Origin: Thinopyrum elongatum
Taxonomy: Eukaryota > Streptophyta > Magnoliopsida > Poales > Poaceae
Direction: 5' to 3'
Length of the DNA stretch: 64,000 nucleotides
Assembly (NCBI GenBank): GCA_011799875.1
Contig: CM022298.1
Coordinates: forward strand, 498,627,357 to 498,691,356
Of the stretch, positions 25,101-36,240 are shown piece by piece (the first letter of the stretch is position 1; each line of letters opens with the position of its first letter). The notes beneath the pieces were generated by a model. That model did no database searches. It saw only the letters and a program-made list of their open reading frames with translations, and was not told where the DNA came from. A program made the translations under genes and the position numbers.

Positions 25101-26190
25101 GGCGGCGCGACGGCGTGGCCGCGGGGTGGGCGTGGCAGCAGCAGTGCACAACGGAGCGGTTTGGCGCGGGGATGGCTGGTGCGGTGCGCGCGCACTGGAG
25201 CCAGGAGGGGCGGTGACCGCGGCGGGGACAGCGCGGGCGCGTGGCCCCGCACGGGCGATGTGTGTGGGCGAGGAAAACAGCGAGGGGGAGGAGCTCACCC
25301 CCGATGCAGGGGTACGGGCGGCGAGGGTCGGTGGAGCACGTCGGGGAGGAGGGTGAGGAGGCGATCCGAGGCAGCGAGGTTGAGGCGCAGGACGTCGGGG
25401 ATCGGCTCGGTCGCCGATCCAGATCGGGACGAGGGGGATCCGGCGGAGGGGGCTCAGTGCGGCGATGCTGGAGGAGCTGCGAGGCGGAGGCGGCGGTCGG
25501 CGGGGCGTGGGCGACGGCGGAGCAGCGCCCAGGTCGGGTCGGGGCGAGGAGAGGGAAGGAGGGGATCGACCGGGGTTGCTCCTCCGATCCAAATCGGGTG
25601 GGGTGAAGAGGAGGAGCGAGGGGGTTAGGGTTTCGGGTGTCTCCCGGGGTAGGTTATAGGGGGCGCCGGCTGGGCCGGTCTGGTGGGCTGAGACCAGCTG
25701 GGCTAGGCCCAGTTGGCCCGGGGGGGCTTTTCTTTTTATTTTGTTTTCTTCTTTTCTGTTTTTCCTGTTTGCAAATAGTTAGGCCACAAAATGATTTTTA
25801 CTAAACAAGTGACCTAGCCCAAAATTAGCAATGCATTATACCCTAATTCCAAAAACTAGTTTGGGCAAAACATAATTTCATATTTAATTTAGATTAAATA
25901 AAAGGTTAATAAATATTGTCTTTAGTCACTGGAAGAGGATGTTTGAGTCACTTACCCAATTCCAATAATGTTGGTTTCAATTTTAGAATTGTCTCTGATT
26001 TACTTGCTATTTAATGAACAATTTAGTTTCTGATTTGAGCAACTTTTATTTTCCACTTTCAGTTTGAATTTCCAATTGAGTTTGAATTTGGAAAGGGATA
26101 TGTTACTAATGATGATTAAGCACTGTTGATCATGATGACTTGGCATAATCAAAAAGGTGATTACTGTAGCTTAATACATGGGGTGTTACA
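22140..26190 (-). mobile_element. 4.05-kb LTR-like unit (G1), probably a solo LTR of a large non-autonomous family
   Basis: Exact ends TGTGACGCCCC...GGGGTGTTACA with CTATG on both sides (22135-22139 and 26191-26195). The five-base duplication and TG...CA ends indicate LTR-retrotransposon integration. There is no internal domain or second LTR, so this is best explained as a solo LTR with a 4-kb LTR. LARD-type elements such as Sukkula have LTRs of that size (tentative link). The strand is set by the leader-like GC-rich zone (25650 to 24850) read TGTAACACC to GGCGTCACA. A related copy in the opposite orientation is at 30297-34328. No protein domain is seen. Confidence 0.8.
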
Positions 26191-28547
26191 CTATGAACCA
26201 TGGAGAAGTTGGAATACAGTAGATATTACACCAATATAAATTAAGAATGAGTTCACAACATTACCTAAAGTGGTGATTTATTTTATTATACTAACGGATC
26301 TTATGAGTTTTGTGTTGTGAAGTTTTCAAGTTTTGGGTAAAGATTTGATGGGCAACGGAATAAGGAGTGGTAAGAGCCTAAGCTTGGGGATTCCCAAGGC
26401 ACCCCAAGGTAATATTCAAGGACAACCAAGCATCTAAGCATGGGGATGCCCCGGATGGCATCCCCTCTTTTGTCTTCAATCCATCGGTAAATTTACTTGA
26501 GGCTAAATTTTTGTTCACCACATGATATGTGTTTTGCATGGAGTGTCTTGTATGATATGAGTCTTTGCTTTTTGTTTGCCACAATCATCCTTGCTGTACA
26601 CACCTTTTGAGAGGGACACACATTAATCATGAATTTATTAGAGTACTCTATGTGTTTCACTTATATCTTTTGAAGTAGGCAGTTTGCTCTAGTGCTTCAC
26701 TTATATCTTTTTAGAGCACGGCGGTGGCTTTATTTTATAGAAATTGTTGAACTCTCATGCTTAACTTATATTATTTTGGGAGTCTTAAACAGCATGATAA
26801 TTTGCTTAGGTTATGAATTTAGTCCTAATATGATGGGCATCCAAGAGGGATATCATAAAAACTTTCATATAAAGAGCATTGAATAGATGAGAAGTTTGAT
26901 TCCTTGCATTTGTTTTGAGATATAAAGATGGTGATATTAGAGTCATTATAGTGAGTAATTGTGGATTGGTAGAAATACTTGTGTTAAAAGTTTGTGATTC
27001 CCATAGCATGCACGTATGGTGAACCGTTATGTGATGAAGTCGGAGCATGATTTATTTTTTGATTGTCTTCCTTATGAGTGGCGATCGGGGACGAGCGATG
27101 GTATTTTCCTACCAATCTATCCCCCTAGGAGCATGCGTGTAGTACTTTGTTTAGATGGCTAATAATTTTTTTGCAATAAGTATGTGAGTTCTTTATGACT
27201 AATGTTGAGTCCTTGGATTATACGCACTCTCACCCTTCCACCATTGCTAGCCTCTCTAGTACCGCGCAACTTTCGCCGGTGCATTAAAACCACCATATAC
27301 CTTTCCTCAAAACAGCCACCATGCCTACCTATTATGGCATTTCCATAGCCATTCCAAGATATATTGCCATGCAACTTCCACCGTTCTGTTTATTATGACA
27401 CGCACCATCGTTGTCATATTGCTTTGCATGATCATGTAGTTGGCATAGTATTTGTGGCAAGGCCACCTTTCATATTTTTTATACATGTCACTCTTGATCA
27501 TAGCACATCCCGGTATACCGTCGGAAGCATTCATATAGAGTCATATCTTGTTCTAGTATCGATTTGTAATTTTTGAGTTGTAAGTAAATAAAAGTGTGAT
27601 GATCATCATTATTAGAGCATTGTCCCATGCGAGGAAAGGATGATGGAAGCTATGATTACCTCAAAAGTTGGGATGAGTCTCCAGACTTTATAAAAAAATA
27701 AAAGAGGCCAAAGAAGCCCAAACAAAAAAAAGAGAAAAGAAAAAAATGAGAGAAAAGAGAGAAGGGACAACGTTACTATCGTTTTTCCACACTTGTGCTT
27801 CAAAGTAGCACCATGATCTTCATGATAGAGAGTCTCCTATTTTGTCACTTTCATATACTAGTAGGAATTTTTCATTATAGAACTTGGCTTGTATATTCCA
27901 ATGATGGGCTTCCTCAAAATTGCCCTAGGTCTTCGTGAGCAAGCAAGTTGGATGCACACCCACTTAGTTTCTTTTTGAGCTTTCATACATTTATAGCTCT
28001 AGTGTATCCGTTGCATGGTAATCCCTACTCACTCGCATCTATATCAATTGATGGGCATCTCCATAGCCCATTGATTTTCCTAGTTGACGTGAGACTTTCT
28101 CCTTCTTTTTGACTTCTCCACAACCACCATATTCTATTCCACCTATAGTGCTATATCCATGGCTCACGCTCATGTATTGCGTGAAAGTTGAAAAAGTTTG
28201 AGAACACCAAAAGTATGAAACAATTGCTTGGCTTGTCATCGGGGTTGTGCATGATGAAATACTTTGTGTGATGAAAATGGAGCATAGCCAGACTATATGA
28301 TTTTGTAGGGATAACTTTCTTTGGTCATGTTATTTTGAGAAGACATGATTGCTTTATTAGTATGCTTGAAGTATTATTGTTTTTATGTCAATATTAAACT
28401 TTTGTTTTGAATCTTATGGATCTGAATATTCATGCCACAATAAAGAAGATTACATTGATAAATATGTTAGGTACCATTCCACATCAAAAATTCTGTTTTT
28501 ATCATTTACCTACTCGAGGACGAGCAGGAATTAAGCTTGGGGATGCT
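26191..28547 (+). other. Non-coding 3' body of element B, right part
   Basis: Continues element B after the G1 insertion. Repeated AAGCTTGGGGATGCC blocks lie at about 26380 and 26435, three imperfect TGCTTCACTTATAT repeats at 26655-26770, and a purine/AAAAGAGGCC-rich stretch at 27690-27765. It ends GGAATTAAGCTTGGGGATGCT, the likely polypurine tract. None of the short ORFs here resembles a protein. Confidence 0.75.
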
Positions 28548-28983
28548 TGATACGTCTCCAATGTATCTATAATTTTTTATTGTTCCACGCTATTATATTA
28601 TCTGTTTTGGATGTTTTATATGCATTAATATGCTATTTTATATTATTTTTGGGACTAACCTATTAACCTAGGGCCCAGTGCCAGTTTTTGTTTTTTCCTT
28701 GTTTTTGAGTTTTACAGAAAAGGAATACCAAACGGAATAAAACTTTCGCGATGATTTTTCTTGGACTAGAAGACATCCAGAGGACTTGGAGAGGGGGCTA
28801 GAAGGTTCCCGAGGAGGCTACAAGCCTGCTAGGCGCGCCCCAGGGAGGTGCGCCCTAAGGGCTTGTGGGCCCCTCGGGAGTCCTCCAATCCTAATTCTTG
28901 CGCTATAAATTCCCAAATATTCCCAAACCACCAGAAGCGTCCACCAAAATACTTTTCCACCACCGCAAGCTCAAGAAGTAGCA
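28548..28983 (+). repeat. 3' LTR of element B
   Basis: 436 bp, TGATACG...GTAGCA, colinear with 18949-19378. TATA box at 28904-28909. GTGGG follows directly. Confidence 0.9.
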
Positions 28984-30122
28984 GTGGGTAGTGGGGCCCA
29001 TGAGGCTCCGCTGACCCTAATTCTAACGCTATAAAACCCTATTTTTCCAGAAAAAATAGGAGAGGAAGTTTCATCACGTTTTACGATACGGAGCCGCCGC
29101 CACCTCCTGTTCTTCATCGGGAGGCCAGATGTCGAGCCCGTTCAGGGATCCGGAGAGGGGGATATTCTGTCTTCATCTTCATCAACCAGCCTCCATCACC
29201 AATTTCATGATGCTCACCGCCAGGAGTGAGTAATTCCTTCGTAGGCACGCTGGTCGGTGAGGAGTTGGATGAGATTCATCATGTAATTGAGTTAGTTTTG
29301 TTAGGGCTTGATCCCTAGTATCCACTATGTTCTGAGATTGATGTTGCTATGATTTTCCTATGCTTAATACTTGTCACTAGGGCCTGAGTGCCATTATTTC
29401 AGATCTGAACTGTTTATGTTTTCACCATTATTTCTATGTTTGTGATATGATCTTTCAAGTTATATGCACATGCTACGTGTTATGATCCGCATACCCCAAG
29501 GTGACAATAATTAGGATTCTTTCCGGTGATTACCGTAGTTTGAGGAGTTCATGTATTCACTATGTGCTAATGCTTCGTTCCGGTTCTCTATTAAAAGGAG
29601 GCCTTAATATCCCTTAGTTTCCTTATGGACCCCGCTGTCACGGGAGGGTAGGACAAAAGATGTCATGCAAGTTGTTTTCCATAAGCACGTATGACTATTT
29701 ACGGAATACATGCCTACATTATATTTATGAACTGGAGCTAATTCTGTGTCGCCCTAGGTCATGACTGTTATATGATGAATATTATCCAATGTTATCACCG
29801 ATCCAATGCCTACGAGTTTTTCACATATTATTCTTGCTAAGTTACTACTGTTGGTACTACTGTTACAACTGCTACAAAATTACTGCTACCATTGTTACCG
29901 TTACTATTGCTACTACTACTATTGCTATCACTATCAAACTATCATATTACTGTGCTACTGATCACTTTGCTCTAGATATTATCTCCAGGTTTGGTTGAAT
30001 TGACAACTCAACTGCTAATACTTACAAATATTCTTTGTCTCCCCTTGTGTCGAATCTATAAATTTGGGTTGAATACTCTGCCCTCGAAAACGGTTGCGAT
30101 CCGCCATACTTGGGGGTTGTCA
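28984..30122 (+). repeat. 3' LTR of element D, right part
   Basis: Begins with the second GTGGG copy and continues TAGTGGGGCCC, restoring the LTR. TATA box at 29030-29036 (GCTATAAAACCC). The end GCGATCCGCCATACTTGGGGGTTGTCA corresponds to the family's usual TTATCA end with one change. Without the duplicated five bases the rejoined LTR is about 1.42 kb. Imperfect ACT/GCT triplet runs lie at 29845-29935. Confidence 0.8.
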
Positions 30123-30296
30123 CACACGGAATGCGATGGGCAGCCGGCATGTCGACAAGCCAGGATCCGGAGAATGCAGACCTAGATCGATGAAGCCGGA
30201 GCCGCCAAAACACCGGCGAAACCAGTAAGCCAGAAAAGAGCGCAGCTTCCAGAGAGCCATGGCCAAAGCCGCTACGGGAGGAATGTCGGTGAGCAG
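30123..30296. other. Unclassified GC-rich DNA, left of G2
   Basis: Short stretch between the end of element D and G2. The last five bases AGCAG (30292-30296) are the G2 target duplication, so this continues at 34329. No ORF is recognised. Confidence 0.5.
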
Positions 30297-33200
30297 TGTA
30301 ACACCCCCAGTGGTTAGCCACAGTAATACCATTTTGATAATGCCAAGTCAGCATGATTAACAGTGCCAAATTATCATTTGCATCATATTGCATTTCAACT
30401 CCTAACTCAAAAATTCAAATTAAATAAAAGTGGATAATTAAAGTTGCTCAAATCAGAAACTAAATTGTTCATTAAATAGCAAGTAAATCAGAGACAATTC
30501 TAAAATTGAAACCAACATTATTGGAATTGGGTAAGTGACTCAAACATCCTCAAATAGTGACTAAACACAATATTTATTAACCTTTTATTTAATCTAAATT
30601 AAATATGAAATTATGTTTTGCCCAAACTAATTTTTGGTGATAGGGTATGTTGCACTGTGATTTATGGACCAGGTCATATATTTTACAAAATTCATTTGGG
30701 TGCCACACATTTTGCAAAACAGAAAAGAAAAGGTAAAAATAAAAGAAAACAGAAAAAGAGAAAAGAGAAGAGGCCTCTCCCACTGGGCCATGGCCCAGCA
30801 GGCCACCAGGCCGCCAGGCCGGTCCACCAGCCGCGCCCATATCTCTCCACTACCCCGAAACCCTAGCCGCTATCCAGTTCCCCCCCCCCTCCCCACTCGC
30901 TCCTCTCCCCGCCCCTGACCCTGTCGCCGATCACGCCACTGCGCGCTAGCACCCGTCGACCCGCCGCCACCGCCGCAACCATGTCGCCACGCCCCATCGT
31001 CGTCGTCGCTGCCTCCTCATCCCCGCCGTCGAACTCCGACGCCGGATCAACCGGATCGACCCCCGACGCCGGCACCTCCCCCTCGAACGGCGCCGCCCTC
31101 CACTGCCCCCATCGCCGGCGACACTGCCGCCACCTCCCCGAGCCCACTGCCTTCCCCCTGCAGCCCCCCTGTGAGGACCCCTCCCCTCCTATCCCTTTTC
31201 CCTCTGTCACCGGTGCCATTCGCGTGCCCCGGCCAACCCCGCTGCGGCCTGGCTCCGCCCCCTCCCACCGCTCTGGCCTGCTCCCGCCACGCTCACTGCC
31301 TCCGTCGCGTTCCCGTCTGCGCGCACGCGTGCTCTGCTCCCGCGCCATTTGCCTCGCCATCGCCCCGCCGCTAGCAGCGCTAGGCCCACCCGCTTCTCAC
31401 GAGCCCGAGCGCTCGCCGTCACCGCCCTGCGCGCCTCCTTCGATCGCTCATGCCGCCACACCGCGCCGCCCCCTGCGCCCGCCTCCGCCTGCCGTGGCCG
31501 GCCGGCGAGCCCCACCGTGGCCACGGCCTCCCCCCGCGTCCTGGCGGGCAACGCCCCGCCCGAGCCCGTCGGGTTCGCCCGCTAACACCCGCTCCAGTGG
31601 CCTCCTGGGCCACTGGCAGTAGGGGCCCACAGCCCAGAACAAAAAAAATAAAAATAAATAATAAAATGTAATTAATAATTAAATTAATTAACTTAACCTA
31701 ATTAATTCTGCTTAATTAAACTAATTAATTAGTTAGCCTAATTAATCTGTAATTAGTTTAGTTAATCACGAATTAGCCTAATCAGACGCTGACAGGTGGG
31801 ACCCACTGGTCCTGTTGACCGCTGACGTCACTGTGATGTCATGCTGACATCACAGTTACTGTTTAGGATAATGTTGATTTAAATAATTAAATTAAATCCA
31901 GAAAATCAATTAAAACTTTAGAAAATCATATAAATTAATCCGTAGCTCAGATCGAAAAACTTTGTACATGAAAGTTGCTCAGAACGACGAGACGAATCCA
32001 AATACGCAGTCCGTTCGTCCGTCACACATCCCTAACTATCCGAACATGCAACCGTTCCCCTCCGGTCATCTATCTGACAAATGTCCGGAACCGGGAAAAC
32101 ATTCCCGGATGGATTCCCCCTTCCTCGGTGACGTGCAACCACACGTTAGGACACACCCGACACTGCATATTGTCATACCATACTTTGCGTTGCTCATGTT
32201 TGCTCTATATTTATACTGTTTCCTCCCCCTCTTCTCTCTCGTTAGACCCCGACGCAGTTCCCCGAGACCGACGCAGCTCAGGAGCCTGACGACACCGTTG
32301 ACAACCTTGCCTTTGCCAGAGCAATCAGGCAAGCACCCCCCCTTGAGCATACCGATATCGCCTATTCTTTCTCTCTCATGCTTGCATTAGAATTGCTGCT
32401 GCTACTGCTTTACCTATTCTGATGCATAGCCTGTTTATTGTAACCTGTTATTGAAACCTTACCTGCTCATCCTAAACTGTCTAGTATAGGCTGGGTAGAG
32501 ACCTATTAGTGACCCCACTTGTTCCGATTGCCCCGCTGGATTATCAGAAGACCCGATCAACGGGATTGAAGACCAGGCCCCGGCACCGCACATCACCCCC
32601 CCTTAGTTGTAACGACACTGCATCGTTACTATCAAGTGCCGAGGGTGAAACCTCCTGTAGCACTTCTGATGTTAACTCTGTAGAGTAGCTATTCGGTCAT
32701 GGACATCGAGGGTGATTCCTCCTTCACCGCTTACGATAACGACACCGTCGTACAACACCTCAAGTGTGAACCCAGTAAGGGTGATTCCTCCGAGTTCACC
32801 TTGACGGATATATCGGGTAGGAATCCAACGAGGGTGATACCTCGGATTCCCCCCTGATGTTATGGACACACGGATACTTGGAATGTACTATTGTTACTTG
32901 GAAAGGCGGGTCGACCCTGAGGGGTACCCGCGCGTGATGTGAAGGCGGATTGCCTGGATGGTGCCCGAGTGATGAATACGAGGCATGGCCGGGCATTCTT
33001 GTCCCTTGCCGCAAGTCCTCGAGACGGGGCGACGGGGTCACATCGATCGTGAGTCTCTGCTCATTACCGCACCCGCAAGGTACTAACGATTTGGATATTT
33101 GATTCGAGTGGGCCTCTGGCCCCATAGCACTAACCATCACGTGGGCATAGTATGGGCGTTCTGCATCGTATGCATCAGCTGAAAGCTCTGTCAGACGTCC

Positions 33201-34328
33201 AGTTCAGCAGTGCGGCATGGAGTGATTGGCGCCATTCACGACAGAGGTGGTGCTTGGATCTGAGCCATGTGCGCAACGACCCGGAGGGCGAGGGGCGATG
33301 GCCCAAGACCCCCTTGCGCTTAGGATGTAGACCGGCGGGGACCTCTCTGCTGAGCTCTAGGTAGGGCTGCGGTGTGTCGTTTGGCCGAGGCCGGGCATGA
33401 CCCAGAAAGTGTGTCCAGCCGGAGTTAAGCGAGCGTGGTGGGTAAGTTGGTGCACCCCTGCGGGGAAGAACTAATCTATGCATAGCCAGATCCTCGGTAA
33501 CGGACACTCGGAGTTGTATCCTGATTGATACAATTAGAACTGGATACTTGGATACTATGGCTCTGGGATTGCTTCTCGCAGGGAGTCGAGAAGGGATCTC
33601 AGGACGAGGTTGATGATTGTATGGCTCTGGGATTGCTTTCTCGCAGGGAGTCGAGAAAGGATCTCTGGGTGAGGTTGATGACACTACTACTATATTATAT
33701 TGAACTGATCTACACTCTTCTAATGCTGCAAGACCGTTGAAGATGCTAGTCTTCGATAGGACTAGGTTTTCCCCTCTATTCTGGCATTTCTGCAGCCCAG
33801 TCCACATATACAGCCTTAGTTTGATAATGTTGCATATGTAGTGTAGGTCCTTGCTTGCTGAGTACTTCGGATGAGTACTCACGGTTGCTTTGCTTTCTTT
33901 TTCCCCCATATCCTTTTGATGCAACCAGATGACGGAGCCCTGAGACCGCTGCCCCGGTTGACGACTTCTGTTGCCATTTCTACCCAGAGGGTGGATACTA
34001 CTACGAGTTGGCCGATGACCAGGAGTAGGATCGGAGGGTCCCAGGCAGGAGGCCTGCGCCTTTCGATCGTAGTGTTTTCTTTTGTCCCGCCTTCTAATGG
34101 GCTTTCTGTGTTTTCTTTTATATCTGTACTCAGATATCTGATGTTTCCGCTAACGCTTGTACGCAAGCTTATCTATTTGAGCCCTCGAGGCCCCTGGCTT
34201 GTAATATAAAGCTTGTATGACTTTATTTATGTTCTAGAGTTGTGTTGTGATATCTTCCCATGAGTCCTTAGGCTTGTCGTGTGCATTTGCGTGTATGATT
34301 AGTGCACGATTGAGCCGGGGGCGTCACA
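30297..34328 (+). mobile_element. 4.03-kb LTR-like unit (G2), inverted relative of G1
   Basis: Exact ends TGTAACACCCCC...GGGGGCGTCACA with AGCAG on both sides (30292-30296 and 34329-34333). It is the reverse-orientation relative of 22140-26190: by eye about 90% identical over the first 250 bp from the GGCGTCACA end but only about 75% near the TGTAACACC end, with a GC-rich core (30840-31620) that aligns poorly. Like G1 it has no internal domain and is best read as a solo LTR. It ends with GTAATATAAAGCTTGTATGAC, a possible 3' processing region. Confidence 0.8.
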
Positions 34329-34333
34329 AGCAG

Positions 34334-35629
34334 GACCCTGGAAAAACACATATTTGAAGCCAACCGGAGTCGTAACAACGAGGGTGACATCCATCATGTG
34401 CAGGTCGCCGCTTCGAAGACGGGAAGATCCACAGCACCACCAAGCAGAGCGGCTGCAGGCCCGCGTGGATCAAGAATGGGGCCACCTGCAGCACCAACGA
34501 TGGAGCACCCATCAACAGGAGGCGCACCGCCATGGCCACAACCGGCCCATGCGCACGCGCTGGAGAAGGGGGCACCCATGCACGGCCGCACACGGCCAAT
34601 GCGCCACGCCCACAGAATCCCTCCACCACAGACCCCAAGGCCAGATCCATTGAGCTCGCGCTTGTAGCCATGGAGGAGGCGCCGTCGGGGACAGGAGAGC
34701 AAGCCAGAGAGGGGAGGCACCGCCACGTGAACAGGAGCTCTGCCGCAGAACCGCCCTGCACCGACGGGAGGCCAGGCCTCGCCTGATGCCGTTGCAGGAA
34801 GCAGGAACACCCCACCGCCATCCTCATTGGCCATGCACAGACTTCGCCGGCGTCCCCTCCGACGAGAGCAACAAAGGGGGTGTGGATCTAGATGCGGCCG
34901 GTGTCGTGAGTAGAGTTCCCACCTAGTCGCCTGGGACGCGGCGAGGGGGCTGCCAGTGTCATGGGGGTGGGGGCTTTGGACCTTTCAAACGACATCGAAG
35001 CTTGGGAGAGACAACGGTTGAAAAGTCGTTGTTTGGAGTTAGAAGATGACATAAATGACTTGGTAAACACATTGTCATCCTAGAGAAGAAAGTGATGAAG
35101 AGGGTTGCACTACCATCCTAGATCTGTTTGTACAAATTCAAAGAGACATAAACCCACGAGCTTCGCGGGGACTAAGATGGCCGAATGTCGTTGGTTAGAA
35201 AAGGAACCACAATACCAAGACACGAAGCAGTGTTATCCACTCCACTGAAAGACACCTTCAAATATCACAATGCATAACACAAAGACTATCGGATCCACCA
35301 CTCTAAAATTGTTGCAACCACACTATCACCACCCTCCTCTATCATACACTCTTTATCCATGAAAACAAAGACTGGCCAAGTCTGGATGATTTGATTGATC
35401 TCCCATTTGGCATGTTTCAGACACTCGTACCATAATGTGTGCTAGGGTAGTTGTCTAAAAATGGTGCCAATACTTCGATTTCTAGAAAATTACCAAAACT
35501 ATAAATTAAAGTAAGTTGAAGTTCTCTCAAAGAACTTACATATGTTTTTGTTGATATAGTTGAAGGGAGATTGTTTATAGATGTAGTATTGATGCAAAAG
35601 AGACTAGTTTTCATCCTCCACGAGTGAAT
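34334..35629. other. Unclassified GC-rich DNA
   Basis: About 1.3 kb, GC-rich to about 34960 and then more AT-rich. ORFs occur on both strands but none resembles a known protein or has consistent coding character. It may be part of a repeat interrupted by G2. Confidence 0.4.
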
Positions 35630-36240
35630 CCTAGAATAAGGGTTTCCCCACCTCCTGTCAGTGCCGTCGCTGCCGTCGCTGATCTGCCTTGTCTCTTGTG
35701 GCCTCAGGGCCATGGAGGTGTGGCCAATCCTGGTCCTTGCTAGTGGAAGGGCTCCTCCTTAGTTTTTATTTTTTTTAGTTTTATTATTACTTGTGTCATG
35801 CTTAGGAAGGCAAGGCATCGGCGGCTCCCTGATGGAATAAGGTTTTCCTTGCCTATCCCCCATCCCGGTGGTGCATCTCGCATCATCGAAAACGTGTGGA
35901 GGTGTGTCTCCGATGAATCTTGCGGGATTCGGTCGATGTTTGTCTTTGGTGGATCTGTTTGGCTCTGATTTTCGTTCGACTATGTGTGTATGCCTACAGG
36001 TTGGACTCTTCTGATCTACGCTTCTCATCATCGGTTACTGATGTTATTATGTTGCGTCGGTCCTTTGTGGCCTTAGCACAACAACTTATCGACTGTCTGC
36101 TATAACAAGGTTTGGTCGGCTCCCATGAGGGAGGGCGATGATGGCGGCGCGCCTTTGGGTCACTCCTATGCTTGTAACCGTCGCTAGGTGATCTACAGAT
36201 ATGAATGTAATTTTTATGAACTTTGCTTCAGTACAACCCC
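35630..36240 (+). repeat. Unclassified repeat, possibly a LINE-like 3' tail
   Basis: The stretch with GGAGGGCGATGATGGCGGCGCGCC and CCGTCGCTAGGTGATCTAC (36128-36190) recalls a dispersed Triticeae repeat tail that I associate with non-LTR elements. No RT domain or clear poly(A) end is seen. Confidence 0.3.

Larger units (their letters stand above)
18949..28983 (+). mobile_element. Gypsy LTR retrotransposon with short LTRs (element B)
   Basis: Flanked by perfect GTGGG duplications (18944-18948 and 28984-28988). LTRs are 18949-19378 (430 bp) and 28548-28983 (436 bp), both starting TGATACGTCTCC and ending AAGAAGTAGCA. They differ at roughly 28-30 positions by eye (6-7%), suggesting about 2.5 million years at 1.3e-8. 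The body has a primer site, a decayed gag-protease region, and a long non-coding 3' part interrupted by a 4.05-kb insertion (22140-26190). There is no RT, RNase H or integrase, so it depended on a partner. Family likely Sabrina/Fatima-like (tentative). Confidence 0.9.
14817..30122 (+). mobile_element. Gypsy-type element D, split by nested insertions
   Basis: Holds a broken gag-like ORF (15534-16459), about 2.1 kb of non-coding internal DNA, and a 3' LTR that starts at 18665 (TGATATGTCTCCATTG) and ends at 30122 (GGTTGTCA). The LTR is interrupted by element B. No 5' LTR of the same sequence is visible; only the block around 15075-15150 (GGCGCGCC, CCCTGGTGG) resembles it, at perhaps 75-80%. The left boundary is therefore uncertain. 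No RT or integrase is present, so the element is non-autonomous or internally deleted. Confidence 0.65.

Noticed and set aside
24771..25592. 273-codon Pro/Arg/Ala-rich ORF (minus) in G1 and a 213-codon counterpart in G2 (30981-31622).
   Set aside because: Both lie in the same GC-rich core, but the proteins do not match each other. Long ORFs occur in several frames on both strands, and there is no domain. This is GC-driven chance coding.
28984..29100. Initial reading that the LTR at 28548 was a chimera with two TATA regions.
   Set aside because: The GTGGG duplication and the continuity of the D LTR show that two separate LTRs adjoin here.
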